A DNA stretch of 64,000 bases, from positions 120,702,375-120,766,374 of the forward strand of contig CM034546.1 of NCBI GenBank assembly GCA_020055645.1. The letters are read 5' to 3'. The stretch is from Tomocerus qinae. Its lineage: Eukaryota; Arthropoda; Collembola; Entomobryomorpha; Tomoceridae. Position 1 is the first letter of the stretch. Every line of letters starts with the position of its first letter. The position numbers and the translations under genes were made by a program. Under the pieces are notes generated by a model. That model was not told the DNA's origin. It searched no databases and was given only the letters and a program-made list of their open reading frames with translations. Positions 38,574 to 53,600 of this stretch are shown in pieces.

Positions 38574-41500
38574 AAATTTTAACATGTATTTTGATAGTCA
38601 CCAGAGATTCCCAAATCGTATACACAGTCACCTTAACGAAAAAATCTTATGTAACAGTGTAACTAGTAAAGACAAGCAGTATTACTAGTAGACAGTGCAT
38701 GATGCAATGGTTTAAGCATAGCCATAGTATTATAATAACCTGTTCGTCTGTAGCTTCTACTGCTACTAGTACCGTAATGATGGGTATATTGGGACATTTA
38801 CACAAAATAATAAAAAATATATTTTGGCCTACATTGACTTGTACTTGATGCACATTGAATTTTAGTAGAATGATAATTTAACTAGTATGTAGTAGGTATA
38901 GGTAAGTAATACTACGCAATTTTTGTAAAATTATTAACACACGATTTTAAAGTTTAAACCCCTTACGAAATAAATTGTGATGATTCTATAATAAATTAGA
39001 CAATATGTATTAAATTGGTTTATAATGCAAATGTTCAGTGTAAGTACTTTGGAAAAAATATCAAAAGATGAGATACAGTCAGAATATAACGTATTTCTTA
39101 TATTTAGTAGAATATAAATGGATTGGGGTCTGTATAATAGCAGTAGGATAGAAATCACCCCATTTTACGGTAGATGACAACGAGGTAGATCTGCACAGTT
39201 CCCGTAGTTGTGAAACTTTTGTTTGAAAGTCGGATAGTGAGTTGGTTGCATCTCCATAGTTGTATGAGAGTATCAAATATGAAAATGAGTAGTTGTGGAG
39301 AGAGAGAGAGAGCTAGCGAGCGAGAAAGAGAGGACACGTAGAGAAGCGATCCTTAAATGGGAGAGAAAGAGTCCACATTTATTCAGTTTGGGCGAAGGAA
39401 AACGAAAGCATTTTGAAGGAAATAAATAGGAATGGATGTAAGTATGTAGTAGGAGCATGGAGAGAGGTCTATCTTGGGCTTGGCCTCAATCTCAGTGAGA
39501 TCACTAAACCAAACCAACAACTTTTATCTCTTCGCCCATTATCAAAGTATATAAAATAAAACTAAATGTTATGGGCATTTTTTCCAGTGAGGTCGGGAAG
39601 GGAAGGAGGAGAGCAAGTGAGTGTGTCGTGTCTGGCTAGCGTAAGTCTAGCTCCCGTCCTAAAATCAAGTTAAAGCCAATAGTCCTTTACTGTGTATTCT
39701 ATGGATCATACAGCTCGCGATCGGATCAGCTTTAGTTGGACATAACTTTCGTCGCTGTAAAAGATAATAAGTCTCCGACTCTGTATCAGATACGACACAG
39801 TTTAATTGTCCGTGTCCCTCTCCAGTAACTGCAACTAGAATAACTAGGCTCTCATCCCCATGTACATACTTATGTATACATTTCCGAATACCCTCTACTG
39901 TACTTACATCAATAGCTTTACTTAAAACAACTTCAACTGCTCTCCTTTCACTTTCTTCCCACATCCCTCATACTAATACACCCAGTCAAACTTTTTCTGA
40001 TCAACTCCAACAACACAAAATCCGATTTCAAACATACTAAAACATTTAAAATTCTTTCCACTCAATCAAATTCCCAACAATACTATTCTGCAAACCTAAG
40101 CAATTATTCATCTCGTTTCAGTAGGTCTAGATTTATATCCTAGCACTTTACAAAAATGTATTAACATGATAATTAGGTCTTATTAAGTATACATATCTAA
40201 CTGTATACATTATAATATGAAAATATATAAATACTTCATCCTTTACAGTTAAGTATGTATATCACATTTTTTGTATCCATTTGTCCATTAGAAAAGTAGA
40301 GTAAGTATGCTTACATAAATGATATAATGTCATCTGGTGTAACATATCTTATCTATTCACAAACAATAAGTACAGAAGTTGACTAACATTTAATACTATT
40401 CTTCTATTATGAGAGTTGTATGAATAGATATCTAAGTAGTATAGTACACTGATCCGGGTAGTATGTACAAATTTCATGTACCAATACATAAAAATCCATA
40501 ATTACCTACTTACACTATGTACACATTACAAACTATAAGTATATGCGTGTATTATTACCTACTACCATTATAAATGTTTAGCTAGAAAAGCAAGTGGGAC
40601 GTATGCTAATAAAAGCAGTTCGCACATATACACACGCGATGTAACATTGAATGTATCACATAAAATGATGTGTGTGGATATATAATATGCTGATTGAGGC
40701 AAAATGAAGTGAACTTTAGTAGCATTTAGTCTTAATAAAAAATATGCAAGTGAGTAGGTGCACAATTACACAACTCATTTCTTGGATTTCCATATAGAAC
40801 ATAGGATCTAAGGGAAAAGGGTGTCATCATGATGAGTTTCTGTATAAACCTTCGGTAACTGTATTCCGTATATAAAGTACATTGCATGGAATTAAACGGG
40901 AAAGAAACTTAGTATAGGGAGCACAATCAACAGAACTTTGGCTGTAGTGAGTAGTAGTAGTTGTTCTGTGTGTGTGCTACTCATCGTACGTATTCTACTG
41001 TATGTACTAGTATACGAAGCAGGCAGAGTTGGGACAGAACACGACTGACTATCTCTCTCTCTCCATCCGAACCACGGCTTTATGTATATTCGCAGAAACA
41101 GAAACGACTTAAGAGAGAGTAAGCCAAGTAGTCTACCGTCAGTCGACCAAATGGTCTTACACGAAACACTCACTTATTTAGCATAGACACATCTACACAC
41201 AAACTACTCTCTCAGTATCTACAGACACACAAACACTTCAATAAAATCTGAAAACTTGTTTCCAATTCTGCCCCACAAATAACTTGAGAAGACGACAGAC
41301 ACAATTTGCATAATCAGCATAACAAAATTGCAATAACAGTGTACTATACGTACTTATTTGGGGATTGGTTGGACACAGAGGTACCAGATCCGGACGGTAA
41401 TTAAATATTATTCAAGTGAACTCATTTGTCGGCAAATCAGAAAGAGAAAGTTATTCACCTTCCGTCCTTCGCCTGAAAAAGTGAGGAAAAACTAGTCTTT

Positions 41501-41644
41501 GCGGATCTCCTTCTAATTTACCTAACCAAACAAAACAGTTGACTGTTCACCTCAAGTTACATCCTCCCAATTGGTTACATTGGACTGTCTGCCTTCACGC
41601 TCTCAATACGACACTCGACTCTTTTCTCTATCAACTGAGCCAAC
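38574..41644. other. Intergenic, upstream of the chordin-like gene
   Basis: No recognised gene. It contains GA repeats (about 39297-39330), a CT run near 41050, and alternating composition blocks: G-rich about 38870-39450, C-rich about 39480-40100. A 99-codon minus-strand open frame at 39665-39964 is unassigned. A TCAGT motif, the arthropod-type initiator, occurs at 41212-41216 about 430 nt before the chordin-like start codon and is a possible transcription start. The last 150 nt before the ATG are C-rich and presumably 5' untranslated. Confidence 0.45.
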
Positions 41645-44600
41645 ATGGGAAAACTTAGCTACCTGCATATCATCGTAGCTTTCATCTTCACCTGGGCTGT
41701 ACAAGGTAAAATCTCATACTTCCTGTTACATAGCCTGATTTATCGATACATTTTACGCAGTCCTTTATATAAATAAATACTAAAACTACTTAAGTGATAG
41801 TTAATTACTGTTTTTACTTATCTCAAGTTGCGGCACTGTTATTAGAGTAAATAGATTAATTGAATAATAGCTAGTTAACATATCATTCAATCCTGCTGCA
41901 TACTAGATTGTAATTACTGGGAGTGTTATCAATTTATGTAATCTTAAGACGTGGTTTGCCACTCGGGATGTAATGAGCAGAGTAAGTGGTTTGAATGAGT
42001 AGGCTAATTTTTTTACAGGGACTGTGATAAGTACAGCATATTGACATTCCACTGCATTGCATTGCACAATGCACATCTTGCACATTGCATTTATTCCCTT
42101 TCTGCCTTGGTTTCGTTTCGTTTCATTTCTTTTGGCATGGCATGGCATGGTTTGGCTTACACCGGCACTTGCTTGCTTGCATTGTACTTGTGACACGATG
42201 CCGCTGGCTCAGCTATTATATATATCCCCTGCTACTCCTATTTTGTGTCATATGAGTGCTAAGCCAGAAGCTCAATCGATGTGACTTTCCTCTCTCCCAG
42301 AGCCTATCTCTATTCACTCCAGTTGACAATTGTCTTATCTCCACTCCATTTCAGATCTCTTTTTTGCATCTTCTTCTGCTTAGGCATTCATTTCTAATGT
42401 CTTGTCTCAGTAGTACTACGTGTACACATACAGCACTACATACACTACCATCCTGCACTCAACTGCACTGTCTCTCTCTCATAGTCCTACCTAAATGCAT
42501 CCTCGCCAGCCTTCCTTCGTTTGCAGCAATGAGATGTAATCAGTTGAGACAAGAGCAGAAACAAAAAGATAAGTACGATACCAATACCGAGACTTGTCTT
42601 CACCAACACAAACGTATATACAACTCCCATACCTAACTCAACATAACCCGTAGTAGCGTAGATTTGACTTAAATTGTCTACCCCTTTTTCCTCCACTTTC
42701 CATCCTCTTCCATATTATATTTTCATATCATAAATGCATTTCGTATCTTTCTTATGAATTTTATTTGTTTCCTGATCTCTGACTATACAACCCCACACAT
42801 CTCTTATTTTTCTCTCCAGCATACTTTCCTCTAATGCAAAATTCATCACTGCGTATGTAAATACTCTTTTACAACAGATCCTTATTACATACTCTATTAT
42901 TTACCATTCTAAATACATACGTTAACGAAACATGCTTCTTACTATATAGTATGTAAATAAAATTAATATTTACTTAGCATTTATTATGGTAGGTATATTA
43001 CTACTTACTAAATCCTATTGGTAACATGATCTATGATATTTCAACAAGTAACAGCGTTATCGTTTGTTACGTATGGGTATACATGAGACTTTGGTGATAA
43101 TGCTGATAAATATCGCCAATAAATTCACGCAATTTACTAGCAATGGCTATCTCATCAACACCAGAAAAATGATTTTGCATGCTGAAACGCTTAACTCCAG
43201 TTCTGGGTAAACGTGACGTTGTAAACGTCACGTTGTAAGTTGAGACGGTTGGATTATTGTAACATGTAACTTTTTCTTTAGATCCATATGATAGAAAGAT
43301 TGAATTGACTCAAGTCTTATTTAAGCAAGAATATTGTAAACGAGGGAATTATTCTTTGTCGTGATTTCGTAGAAGGAGACTTAACTGATAGGCTATAATG
43401 GAGCGTTCATTAGAAAGCTCCTTTGAATCTTAAGAGTTCCGAACGAGATGGTAGAAAATTCATTTGCTCTTTTGGAGAAGTATATTTTTGTTATCACCAT
43501 TGGCTAGGTTTATACTATATCCCTTTATTGGCAGTTTTATGTGTGTATTTTAAGGAGTGAAATGTGTTGAGTTGCTGATTGTAGCATTTTCAGTGGTTGG
43601 CCTGTCAAGACATTTTGCAAAAGTTGTGTGTATTTGTGTAGAAGGAAGAAAAATGGTATACACATAGATATGTAATTAGAGAAAGTATATAATACAGTAT
43701 ATAGTTGCACCATTAATTGAATAGGATACGCCAGCAAAGCCGGAGAGTAGTTAGAAGTTGTGGATAGGAAGGATCGGATAAGTCGTCTCGTGCAAAACCA
43801 AAAAGCAGACATTCTATCAGGAAAATCATCGACATTTAACATTTGGCCTGACTTGAAGCCTAGTTAACTTGGGTAGTTATGTATGTTATATTGCATGAGA
43901 GGACAAAAGGAATCGGAGTTGCCCTGCATTGAACTGAGCAAACTAAGGAACATGATAAAGGATGATAAGCTCGATTATTTCTGATATCTCCGGAATAGTT
44001 CAATCAAGTTTAAAGAGTTTGCTTAGACCAGTCAGTTAGGGACGTTGTCTGAGTTGTGCCGAGAGAGAGAGAGAGAGAGAGGAGTAAGGCAGACTACATT
44101 TTATACACTGAGCAAACTTGACTGGAGTAAACTGAAGTAAAAGTAAAGTCTGGCGGAAGAGAACAGCGGAAGGATTTGCAAGCAAAGATACGATGTTTTG
44201 ATAATACACATAGTTTACGATGAAGATTACAATAATGACGATGACCAAACAAAGCCTCACTTGACTTTCTTACTACTTACTACTCTCTCGTACTACTCAC
44301 TACTACTACTACTACTACTACAACGTAACTTTTTCATATGCCACTCACTCACTCACTACTATATGTCTGTACTACTACAACTTTGGTTTAATCTTTAGTT
44401 TACTACCACTGCCATTACTACCTAGTAGACACGAGTCGGTTACTACACCGATTACATCCAACGACATGCCAAATAATGCCTAACTTGAGTCCGACTCCCC
44501 AATTCCAAAAGGTAATTTAACTGCAGACACTTACACAGCTACACATAAATACATACATCTTACTAACCTACCTTAGTACATTCAGATGTGTACTAGATAA

Positions 44601-47600
44601 GTACACACGTTTCATATTTGCGGCGAAAGTATTATTCATTCTACTAACGTACAGACAGATCCGTAGTACTTTGCTAACTAACGTACCCAAACTAACAATA
44701 CAATTGCACCGAGTGCAAAAAAACTACGGTGATCCCATTTCAAGTAGCAAAATAAATAGAAGAGAGCACTTTAATGATAAGACATACTATATATATATTG
44801 GTAGCAATAATAATTGAGTAGTATATCTATATAGTGGTCGTTATAGTATAGTAGTAGTCTGGCTTTGACCGGATAAGGAGATTGGTGTAATTTTTGATGT
44901 AGGTACTACTTTAGACGGATAGTATAGTTATTATCGTTTGTACTTATTAGGTTGAAATATAGATACATTGATAATTTAGGAGAGGGAAGGAAGTGTAGAA
45001 AACAAAGGGATGGACCACGACCACATCCACGATGAAAGGTCGTGCGACAGCTTGATTACTAAGACAGATAACAGTTAACGATAATTACCGTCAAGCTCTG
45101 CCGAACGGAGATGATGTGAATTGTTTTATAAGGAACGAGCCTGGCTGATTGTGACTAAGTGAACTCCCCGAATCATTCGCCAGAAAAATTGAGGAAAGCT
45201 GCATAGTTGGCAGATTTCTACCTAATGGAGCAAGTTGTACAGGTTGACCGTAATCTATGAGTTCTTAAGCCCAACTCCCAACTCGGAACAGTGCAACTGA
45301 TTAGTGTTTTTGGCACTCACATCACATCTAGGTATCCATCCAATAGAGACCTTGTTATGTGATTACTGTCTACCTCAACCTCACTCCCTATTACACAGAG
45401 TCACCCACCATGTTATTTTACCTAACAATAAAATAAACTTGTGCAATGTGTTTTGCTATCTTTACCAATTTCTCTTCGCTCCGTTAGATAAATAACTAGC
45501 TTACGTGTGCAACTGCATTTAAAGATTTACTATAATTTCCTACTACTAGTTCAAATGCTATTCCATAACATACTTTTTCACATCACAGCATTTGTGGATT
45601 CAACATTTTACTTATAAATACTATTATAGCCACAGAACCTGATTTATTAATGCTCTTCCTTTACTCCTATCACTCATTAATGGTAATAAACCTGCCCATT
45701 CCACCCAGTCAATTACCAATGTAACTTTCTCCACTAAAATTTCTCTCTCATACTATACCACTACCATTTATCTGTCTAATGGCAAATTCGAGACAACGAG
45801 AAACTTTCCAGATTACTTGCTTTCAGTTGGAAAAATAAAGCGCTTTTTGTCGGAAACTTAATCTACTTAAGAGATTTTAAGGAGCACAAACCTATGCCAC
45901 TCAAATACAATGTCACTAAACACAAATTGACAAGTTCTTCAATGTCCGATTCTCATTTCACCCCTTAGAACTAAAATTCAACAGGATTTGTATTTTTTGC
46001 ATAAGACACTTATACATACTTAAAATAACATAGGTATAATTAATAATTGCACCTCAACTGAAAAAATTAGTCTATTTTCACTGGTTATGATTTACATTGG
46101 CATTACAGATCTAAAACGTGCGTAATGCATGAACTATTTATAAACTTCCTTATTTTTGGTAGAATATTCTGTGGTTTGTCCTCTGGTAAGCATTATATAC
46201 AACGTACCATGCAAGCTGTGAGCACGTGTGTATAAGTATATTCAAGTGCATCTGGTGTAAACTGACCTTTAGCTCTGATGGGCACAATTTGCATAATTCT
46301 CAACTTGCCATCATTTTTTAACTCAATTATTCCATGACATTGTATCAACAAAAACTGACCTTTAAGAAATCGATGATAGCTGGTTTGTACAGTTAGTTCT
46401 TTGTATAGGGCATTTTTGAGTCGAAAATCGACTACATAGCTTAATACTATGTAATTAAAGAATTCTAAAATACTTCGTTACACACATACTAAAAGCAATG
46501 GCTTGACTCAATTGCATGGTGAGGTTAAAATAAAATATTATGATTAGATGCATTGGATAGGAAGTAGTATATCAAAGTTTTATCGATGGAGTTAGATCTA
46601 GGTCTGTTCCAATTGAGAAAGTATTCTTGCAACGTAAAGTAATGTGTTACACAACACAGCAATGCGTTTCAACATTATCTGTTTCTATTTGCAGACCAAA
46701 AACCAGCCAGCCAGTTCGAGAAAGCAGACAGACAGTAAAAAACTTGCAGTGGTGTAATGTATAAGTATCTACTAATGCTTTTACCATCGAACCTTTTTGT
46801 CCATTTCATTTGACTTTGTGGAAAAGGTCTAAAAGGTGCTTTCTCCTATTCAGCTTTTGACAGACTGCAGCAAAAGTAACGTGTTGTAGGACATTGCTAT
46901 AGTTTACTTTGTAGGTTACTGACAGACGCTACTTACGTTCCCACATTGTTCCAGCACCAGAACAAACATACTAGTCATGTTTATGTACATTCTACTACAT
47001 CTGTCTTATCTTCATAAATACCACCGCCAGCCTGCCACTCTGCTTTTCACTACAGATTTAACTCTTATGCCCCACTTTAATTTTCGACCTTTTTTTTATC
47101 TATTTTTAGATATTTACCTACTTTTCGTTGGTACTATTAAGCGCTAATCAATAGGAGTTCTTTACTTGGTTTGGAAGTTTTTTGTATTGTTTTATCTTTT
47201 CTAATTTGGGTACATTTAACTCAGTTTAAATTTTTAAAGTTGAATCGGTCCAATCCAAAATCCAATCCAACTCGGTTCAATCCAGTTCAAAGATAAAAAT
47301 TCAGTCCAATTTGGTAAAAATTCAGTCCATTTGGTAAAAATTCAGTCCAATTTGGTAAAAATTCAGTCCATTTGGTAAAAATTCAGTCCATTTGGTAAAA
47401 ATTCAGTCCAATTTGTTAAACATTTAATCCAATTAGGTAAAACTTCGGTCCAATTAGGTATAAATTCAGTCCAATTGGGTAAAAAGTCAGTCCCATTAGG
47501 TAAAAATTAAGTCCGATTCGGTTCAATTCGGTATAATTCAGTCCAATTAAATCCAATCCAATTGAACAGGAAATTATTTTATTTGCAAGTCGAGGGCATA

Positions 47601-50600
47601 GTGAGAGATTCTTTCAGAATTCTACAATTTATATTTACCTAATGTTGAAATAAGGAAAATTAAATCAATAAACAGAAGCAATTTTTTTGGAACTTGCAAT
47701 AATAAAAGATTAATGTTTTCCTACGGTATAAATTATTGTTTCTGTCTTGGGTTGTTCCTTCCCTCCCCTTGATTACTGAATGTCCGGCTGAATTACTGAA
47801 CTTGGACTTGTCAGAGTGGGGAATTAACACTATTGTCTCACGCATTATCACACATTTCTACTCTCAGTCATTATCACACTTTTCTATTCTCGTTCTAACA
47901 AACTATCGTTCTTTTCTACTTATTTAACGCTATCAAGTAATGAGATTGTAACAGGGCTCCTTATTTTCGTACACTATGCTCTTACGTTTAACAAACATTG
48001 TGCGAATACTTAAGCGATGCGATGCTATCTCCTTTGTTTACTGATTTCATTTGGACACCCCTCTCTGAGTAATTTGATTTGGTCATCGACATCTTTATGA
48101 ACGTCAGGGAAATTACATTACTGAAATTGACGTTTCATCTGCCTAATTTTCTTTTATCCCTTCAACCTTAATTCTCTCCCCTCCCCTACCTATTAAGTTA
48201 CAATTACGTTACAAACCTAAGTACCTTCTTAAGGAACAAGCTTGATCCGACACCTTATCTATAAAAGAGGATATGAGCCCTTATTGTCGTTATTGTATTG
48301 TTTGTTACATCCACAAAATCTCTACTAGCACTAACTTTGGTACAAATAGTAATGTATAGGTACAAGTTGTATTATCATTTCCAATTCTGGTATCAACTTT
48401 TCCAGAAAATAATTTTAAATGTTCGTGACTGCGTATTGCGTTGAAAGAAGAAAAACAAACGCATTATTTTTTGATTAGGGAGTTCCTGAAGATGAACTTT
48501 TATATGAACTTTTAGTGAATAATCCATTAGCTGTTACGTAGATTATAGCCAAATCTATTATCTAAGCGTGTAACAACTTATACCTCAATTACACGCAAGT
48601 TACACACACCAATAGAATTTCATTTGCAGGAGGTTTACACTTACATACTATTATTTACCCAATTTGAGAAAAGTCTTTAGGCGTATACATAAGCGTTAGA
48701 TCTATCAGCTACAACTTTGATCGCTCTTTTCGCTTTGGACAACGTACTGATGTTATGTTATTGCGTGCGAAAGACAATAATAGTGTCCGTGCACTTAATC
48801 TCAATTTCTAAGGCTTTGGATTTTCTGTTGCTAATCGCAAGTGTTTGTCTTGGCCACTTGGGCTGCCTTTTCATTATGATGCTCATAATTCTGGTTGTCC
48901 ATTAAGATCTCTTCCTCCTCGAGTGCATTGACTTTCTATCACCACTGAGCTACTTAACTTTATTTCCGCCATTCACTTAACTTTCCTAATTCAAATTACC
49001 ATCATCAACATTTCTTACACTTTCACCCAACCAGATATCAACCAGACAAAGAGAATCACAATCACATTTTTTTCCCTTCTTAATCCTGCCGGACATTTTA
49101 CAGCTTATAGAAGCAGTCAAGGGTCAAGACATTTCAACACAATTTAGTATCAAAAGCTATCAAATACACGTTCCCATTTAATTTGTAATTTAGACGCGCT
49201 TGCACTTTTGTTTTTAAATTAAGTCAAATGCATATCTGCAGATTCGTTGTACTAAAAGAAGATCATCATTCCAATGCCAAATAGCAGTATGAAAATATCT
49301 ACACTAATTTTTATCATAATGTTTACATGCATAAAGTCCATAACTAATAGTTTATAAAAATACTAACTTACTGTTAGTGGATACGCTCATACGGAATTCC
49401 CATCGTGTAGCTCAGATATAAATAACCAGGATGAAGATGTCAAAGTTTAATGTAAACAAACACAGTCGTATCACTGGGCCAGTTATTAATTGCTAAACAT
49501 TATCTCATCCTGACTAAAATATAATAGTAGACTAGAGAATTATTAAGAGCAATAACTTGCATAGTGCTCATAAATACATTTAATTGCAAGTAGCTTGTTC
49601 TGAATTAGGTTGATGGTCAGACAAAGAATCTGTGAATATAAATACATCTGAAACGAATCTGTATAAGTCAACTCTGTGTGAGAGAATATAGAACGTCATC
49701 ATCATCACAAAGGGCTTTATGAATGAGCATTAATTTTTACAACTTAGTTAGCAGAAAACAAGTTCAAAGTCGTGACCTCGTTGAAGGCAATTTAGACTAC
49801 CTCCCTTGGGGCTTCGTACTGCAATTCACTATATCTAGTTAGTTAGTGTAAACAGTTTACACAGCAAATTCACGATGCGGATGCAATAAAGGAAGAGGTA
49901 ATACAAGACTAGGTAATATTACCAGATAAATCAAACTGAGCAGCACACTTAAAGAGACTTGACAAACGAAAATGGATCTATTTACAGCCACATTGAAAAT
50001 TCTATACGCATCAACCATATCTTCCCATTAAACTTTGAATATACTTTATTGTAAACAATTTACTGATCCTTGATCCAGTTTTCCATACTTTTTGCGACTT
50101 TATGTGCCTTGTTGGCTGTAATATCTATTCAGTCACCACCTTTACTTTGTCCACTATGTATCCCCATTTAAACACTATTATTAGTACTTGGTTAGTCCCC
50201 AATTCAAGTTTATTACATTCTTCATGGCAATCCTTTGTGACATTCACCAACCAAAGTACCAACAACACTCAACGGACAGAGGAACTCATCTCATTTACTA
50301 AATGTTTAATTCGCATTACGGAAGAGACTCTATTATTTGTGCTAATGTGTTTCAGTTGACAAATTGCCTCATTCAATCTTTTATTCTGTTTTATTTCACT
50401 TTTGGGACCTTTCCATACTCTAATTACACTCGAATCTAGGCTAGTTTGTTGCTCAATGGGCAAAGTGAACGTATTTCCCCGACCTCTATTCTCTTCCTAG
50501 TTTTTATTGTTGAAAAACGTAAGAAAATGCTCATTTTAATTATTTTTGTGTGGGTGGACAAAACCAGTATCTACCAATGAATTCCGCAATTGAGTAAAAA

Positions 50601-53600
50601 TAATAAATCCCACTGTGAGGACTGACACTGTACTTACCTTCTAAGTAATCAATCCCAAAAACAGGTAAAACGTTATTCTGTAACAGTAATAAAACCTTTA
50701 TTGGTCTACGCTTGCACTCTGGTAGATTTTGTGCACTGACACACATGTCACCCATTTATTGCGTCTGCTATAATAAGATTGTACTTATTTCTATTACCCT
50801 GCGTAAGCATTTGCATAAATCGCTTTTGCTCGTCTAGCCTCATCCATTTTGAATTTTCATTAGTGTCTCGCACTTTTCTTTGTTCCATTTATTATTAGGG
50901 AGATTTCGAGGATGAGATATCCATGGACAATAGAACTGATTGAAATGCATAGAATCGTTAGATAAATAGTAATTGTGAAAATACGACAGGAAGAGGATCT
51001 ATTTAGGGACAGAAATAGAAATAGCTGTATGTGGTCGGAACATTTACTGTTACTAGAAGTTCATTTACATTTATAATGGTGTCTTCGTAATGATGAAACA
51101 TCATTCCGGGCGGTTCAAACCAGATTTTTCTGGATCTCTATGTATTTATGCGTTGTAATAATGGGCTATTTAAACCAAAACTGGTTTCATCAACTTTCTC
51201 TTTCTAAGTAATCCACTAAAACTATGTACCATGTACTTACTCTGTAGGCTAAAACACTCTAACATTGATGATAATTACGACATTAAGGGATCTGGTGTGC
51301 CGCAGCGTTACTGTAAACGGAGATGTTATTACACACGTAAATGGTGTGTGTATCTAAGTGTCCTTTCCTAGTAGATTTCCTTCCTGTGCTTTCGTTACTC
51401 AAATCTTCTCTCGAAAATGCTTAATAATCCAATAAATAATCTTCCATGGGTTATAATAAGAAAAGGGAAGAGAATACACTCTCTCTAATAGATTATCAAA
51501 TGTTGGTTAGGTTATATTTGCCTTGAGTTCCGACTATGAATTCTGTTATTACTTTATCCTCGCAAAATTTCATCCTGAAGTCTAAATAAATAAAATCATA
51601 AAAAAATAAGTTGTGTATCTAAATAGGGAAATGATTGGACAGAGATTGTATAATAGTTTGAGTGTAATTTGGGGTTCTCTTGTACTTTACAGGTAGTTCC
51701 AGTCAACATCATTCCCAAACGTTACCTCAAAAAACATTCTGTCGGTTCCGGAACAAAGAATATTCCCCAGGCGATATGTGGTACCCATCGTCATCCGCAT
51801 CTCTTGGATCTAACTGCGTCATTTGCACTTGTCTTATGGTAACATTCGTAACATCCATTTAATTCAAGTTTTATTGCTAATGCTATATTTAGTTCAGTCA
51901 TTCGTCAACCAATGGTGCAAGGGACAAATAAATGCATGTGCATCAATCCCATTATGTTTTATTTCAACGAGCATATAGCGAGTAGTAAAGCTGTCAACAT
52001 CTCTCAAAACTAATGCCTATTCACTTACTATATATCAGAGTGGGAGACAAAATTGCACGAAGCAGGAATGCCCCACGGACTGCCATTTAGATCGCTCAAC
52101 CCCACAACATCCTTGCTGCAAAGTCTGCGAAGAGAGTAGGAAATTTCAGACACATTTTTCTTATTTTTATTTTGTATTCTTGTCAATTAATATGATTTAA
52201 TTATTAGGAGAATCAGACTCTGCTCAAAGTGCTAGCCAAAACCAAGGAGGCAGTGGAGGAAACTTACCATTCGGAGGTGTCGTTTCTGATAGGGACTCTG
52301 GAGAAGAAGAAGATGATGACACGGAAATTGGGGCTGATATTTCTGAGTTCGTCTCCTGTCTACATCAAGGGAAAATCTACAAAGATGGGGAATCCTTTAC
52401 TGCTAATATGTCTGGCCTGCCAATTTCTGTGCAAGATCAATGCATGCAGTGCATTTGCCAGGTATCTTAAGCCTAAATATATGTAGTAATAATTGTAATA
52501 CCGGAGACACTCAAGACTAAATTTTTCACATCATCATGCCCCATTGTCTATTTAGAGTGGAATGGTACTCTGTCAGAGTACACCTTGTTCCGATCTCAAA
52601 TGCACCAGCTCTGGATTCTCTCTCACCTCCACTTCAATATCCAACTCTGGTGACACTTGCTGCCAACGCTGTATAGGTAAGCTCAATTTAATCTTGTTCT
52701 AACTGAGAAATTTTGCGACGACACATCTACAAGCATCGTAAGATAATATTTATGGATAGTTTTGGTTAATTCAGTTACGACACCGAAATAGACAAATAAT
52801 TACATCTTCAACATTTTCACACAGTACAATGATACAAATATTATTTGAAATCGCTATACTTTTTAGAATTTGCCACATTGCCACTCAAAATGGTACTTAT
52901 CTAAAAATTGAAGTATCTATTTTTAGCATGCCAGAATATTTTTATAGGAAGTAGATATAGAGATTTTTTGTAGTAAGAATTTTCATAAAGACCAAAAACG
53001 ACGGTAACTGCCAATTAGTCCATATCAGGAATTGACATGAATGTATGCTACAAAACTTTCGCAGTAAAGTTATTTTTGTCCACTAAATCGTAGCAATTAT
53101 ATTAGGATTAGGGAATGATGGCATTTTAAAAATGATAGTAAGAGTTACTGAACCAAAGACTCTTTACAAAAGTTTATCATAGACTAGTAAAAGGGAAAAT
53201 ACTATACTGTCATCCAAGTCCTAAGTATTCAGTGACAGTATACATTTGATACAGTTTCAGTATAACTCAAAAGGTTTTCTTGCAAAGTTGCAAATTACTG
53301 TCCTCCTAGCTAGGTTACAGTAAATATTGTTAGAATTATCAAAGACCTTTCTACAAAACCCAAGAAAAGATTAAGTGAGGTTGTTAAGTATACAACTTGC
53401 GTGTCTGGGTGCGTGTGATTAAGTTTGTATTGAAGAGACTTGATTATTTATACTATTTCGTTCCCAATCCGAGAATACAGCGTTACAGTAGGTAGTTACA
53501 GTGTTTTTGGTACACATTAATGAGTAATACCTATCATTTTCTACTTAAGAAACTTCTCTGATTGGTTCTGTTCCACGTAAATGGATTTAAAGTTGACTAA

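Larger units (their letters stand above)
41706..51692 (+). other. Chordin-like intron 1 (10 kb)
   Basis: This phase-1 intron separates the signal-peptide exon (donor GTAAAA at 41706) from VWC1 (acceptor TTTACAG ending at 51692). No internal coding exon was recognised. It contains C/T-rich low-complexity sequence (about 42280-42520), a GA run (44061-44083), a TAC array, a 21-bp tandem repeat (47246-47566) and two bZIP-like palindromes. Open frames such as 42256-42636 are Ser/Leu/Cys/Thr-rich products of the pyrimidine-rich tract. Confidence 0.65.

Noticed and set aside
42256-42636. 126-codon plus-strand frame
   Set aside because: Ser/Leu/Thr/Cys-rich composition follows from a CT-rich low-complexity tract inside chordin-like intron 1.
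52229-52486. 85-codon plus-strand frame over chordin-like exon 4
   Set aside because: Wrong frame. The correct reading, fixed by splice phase, gives an acidic linker and the first half of VWC2.
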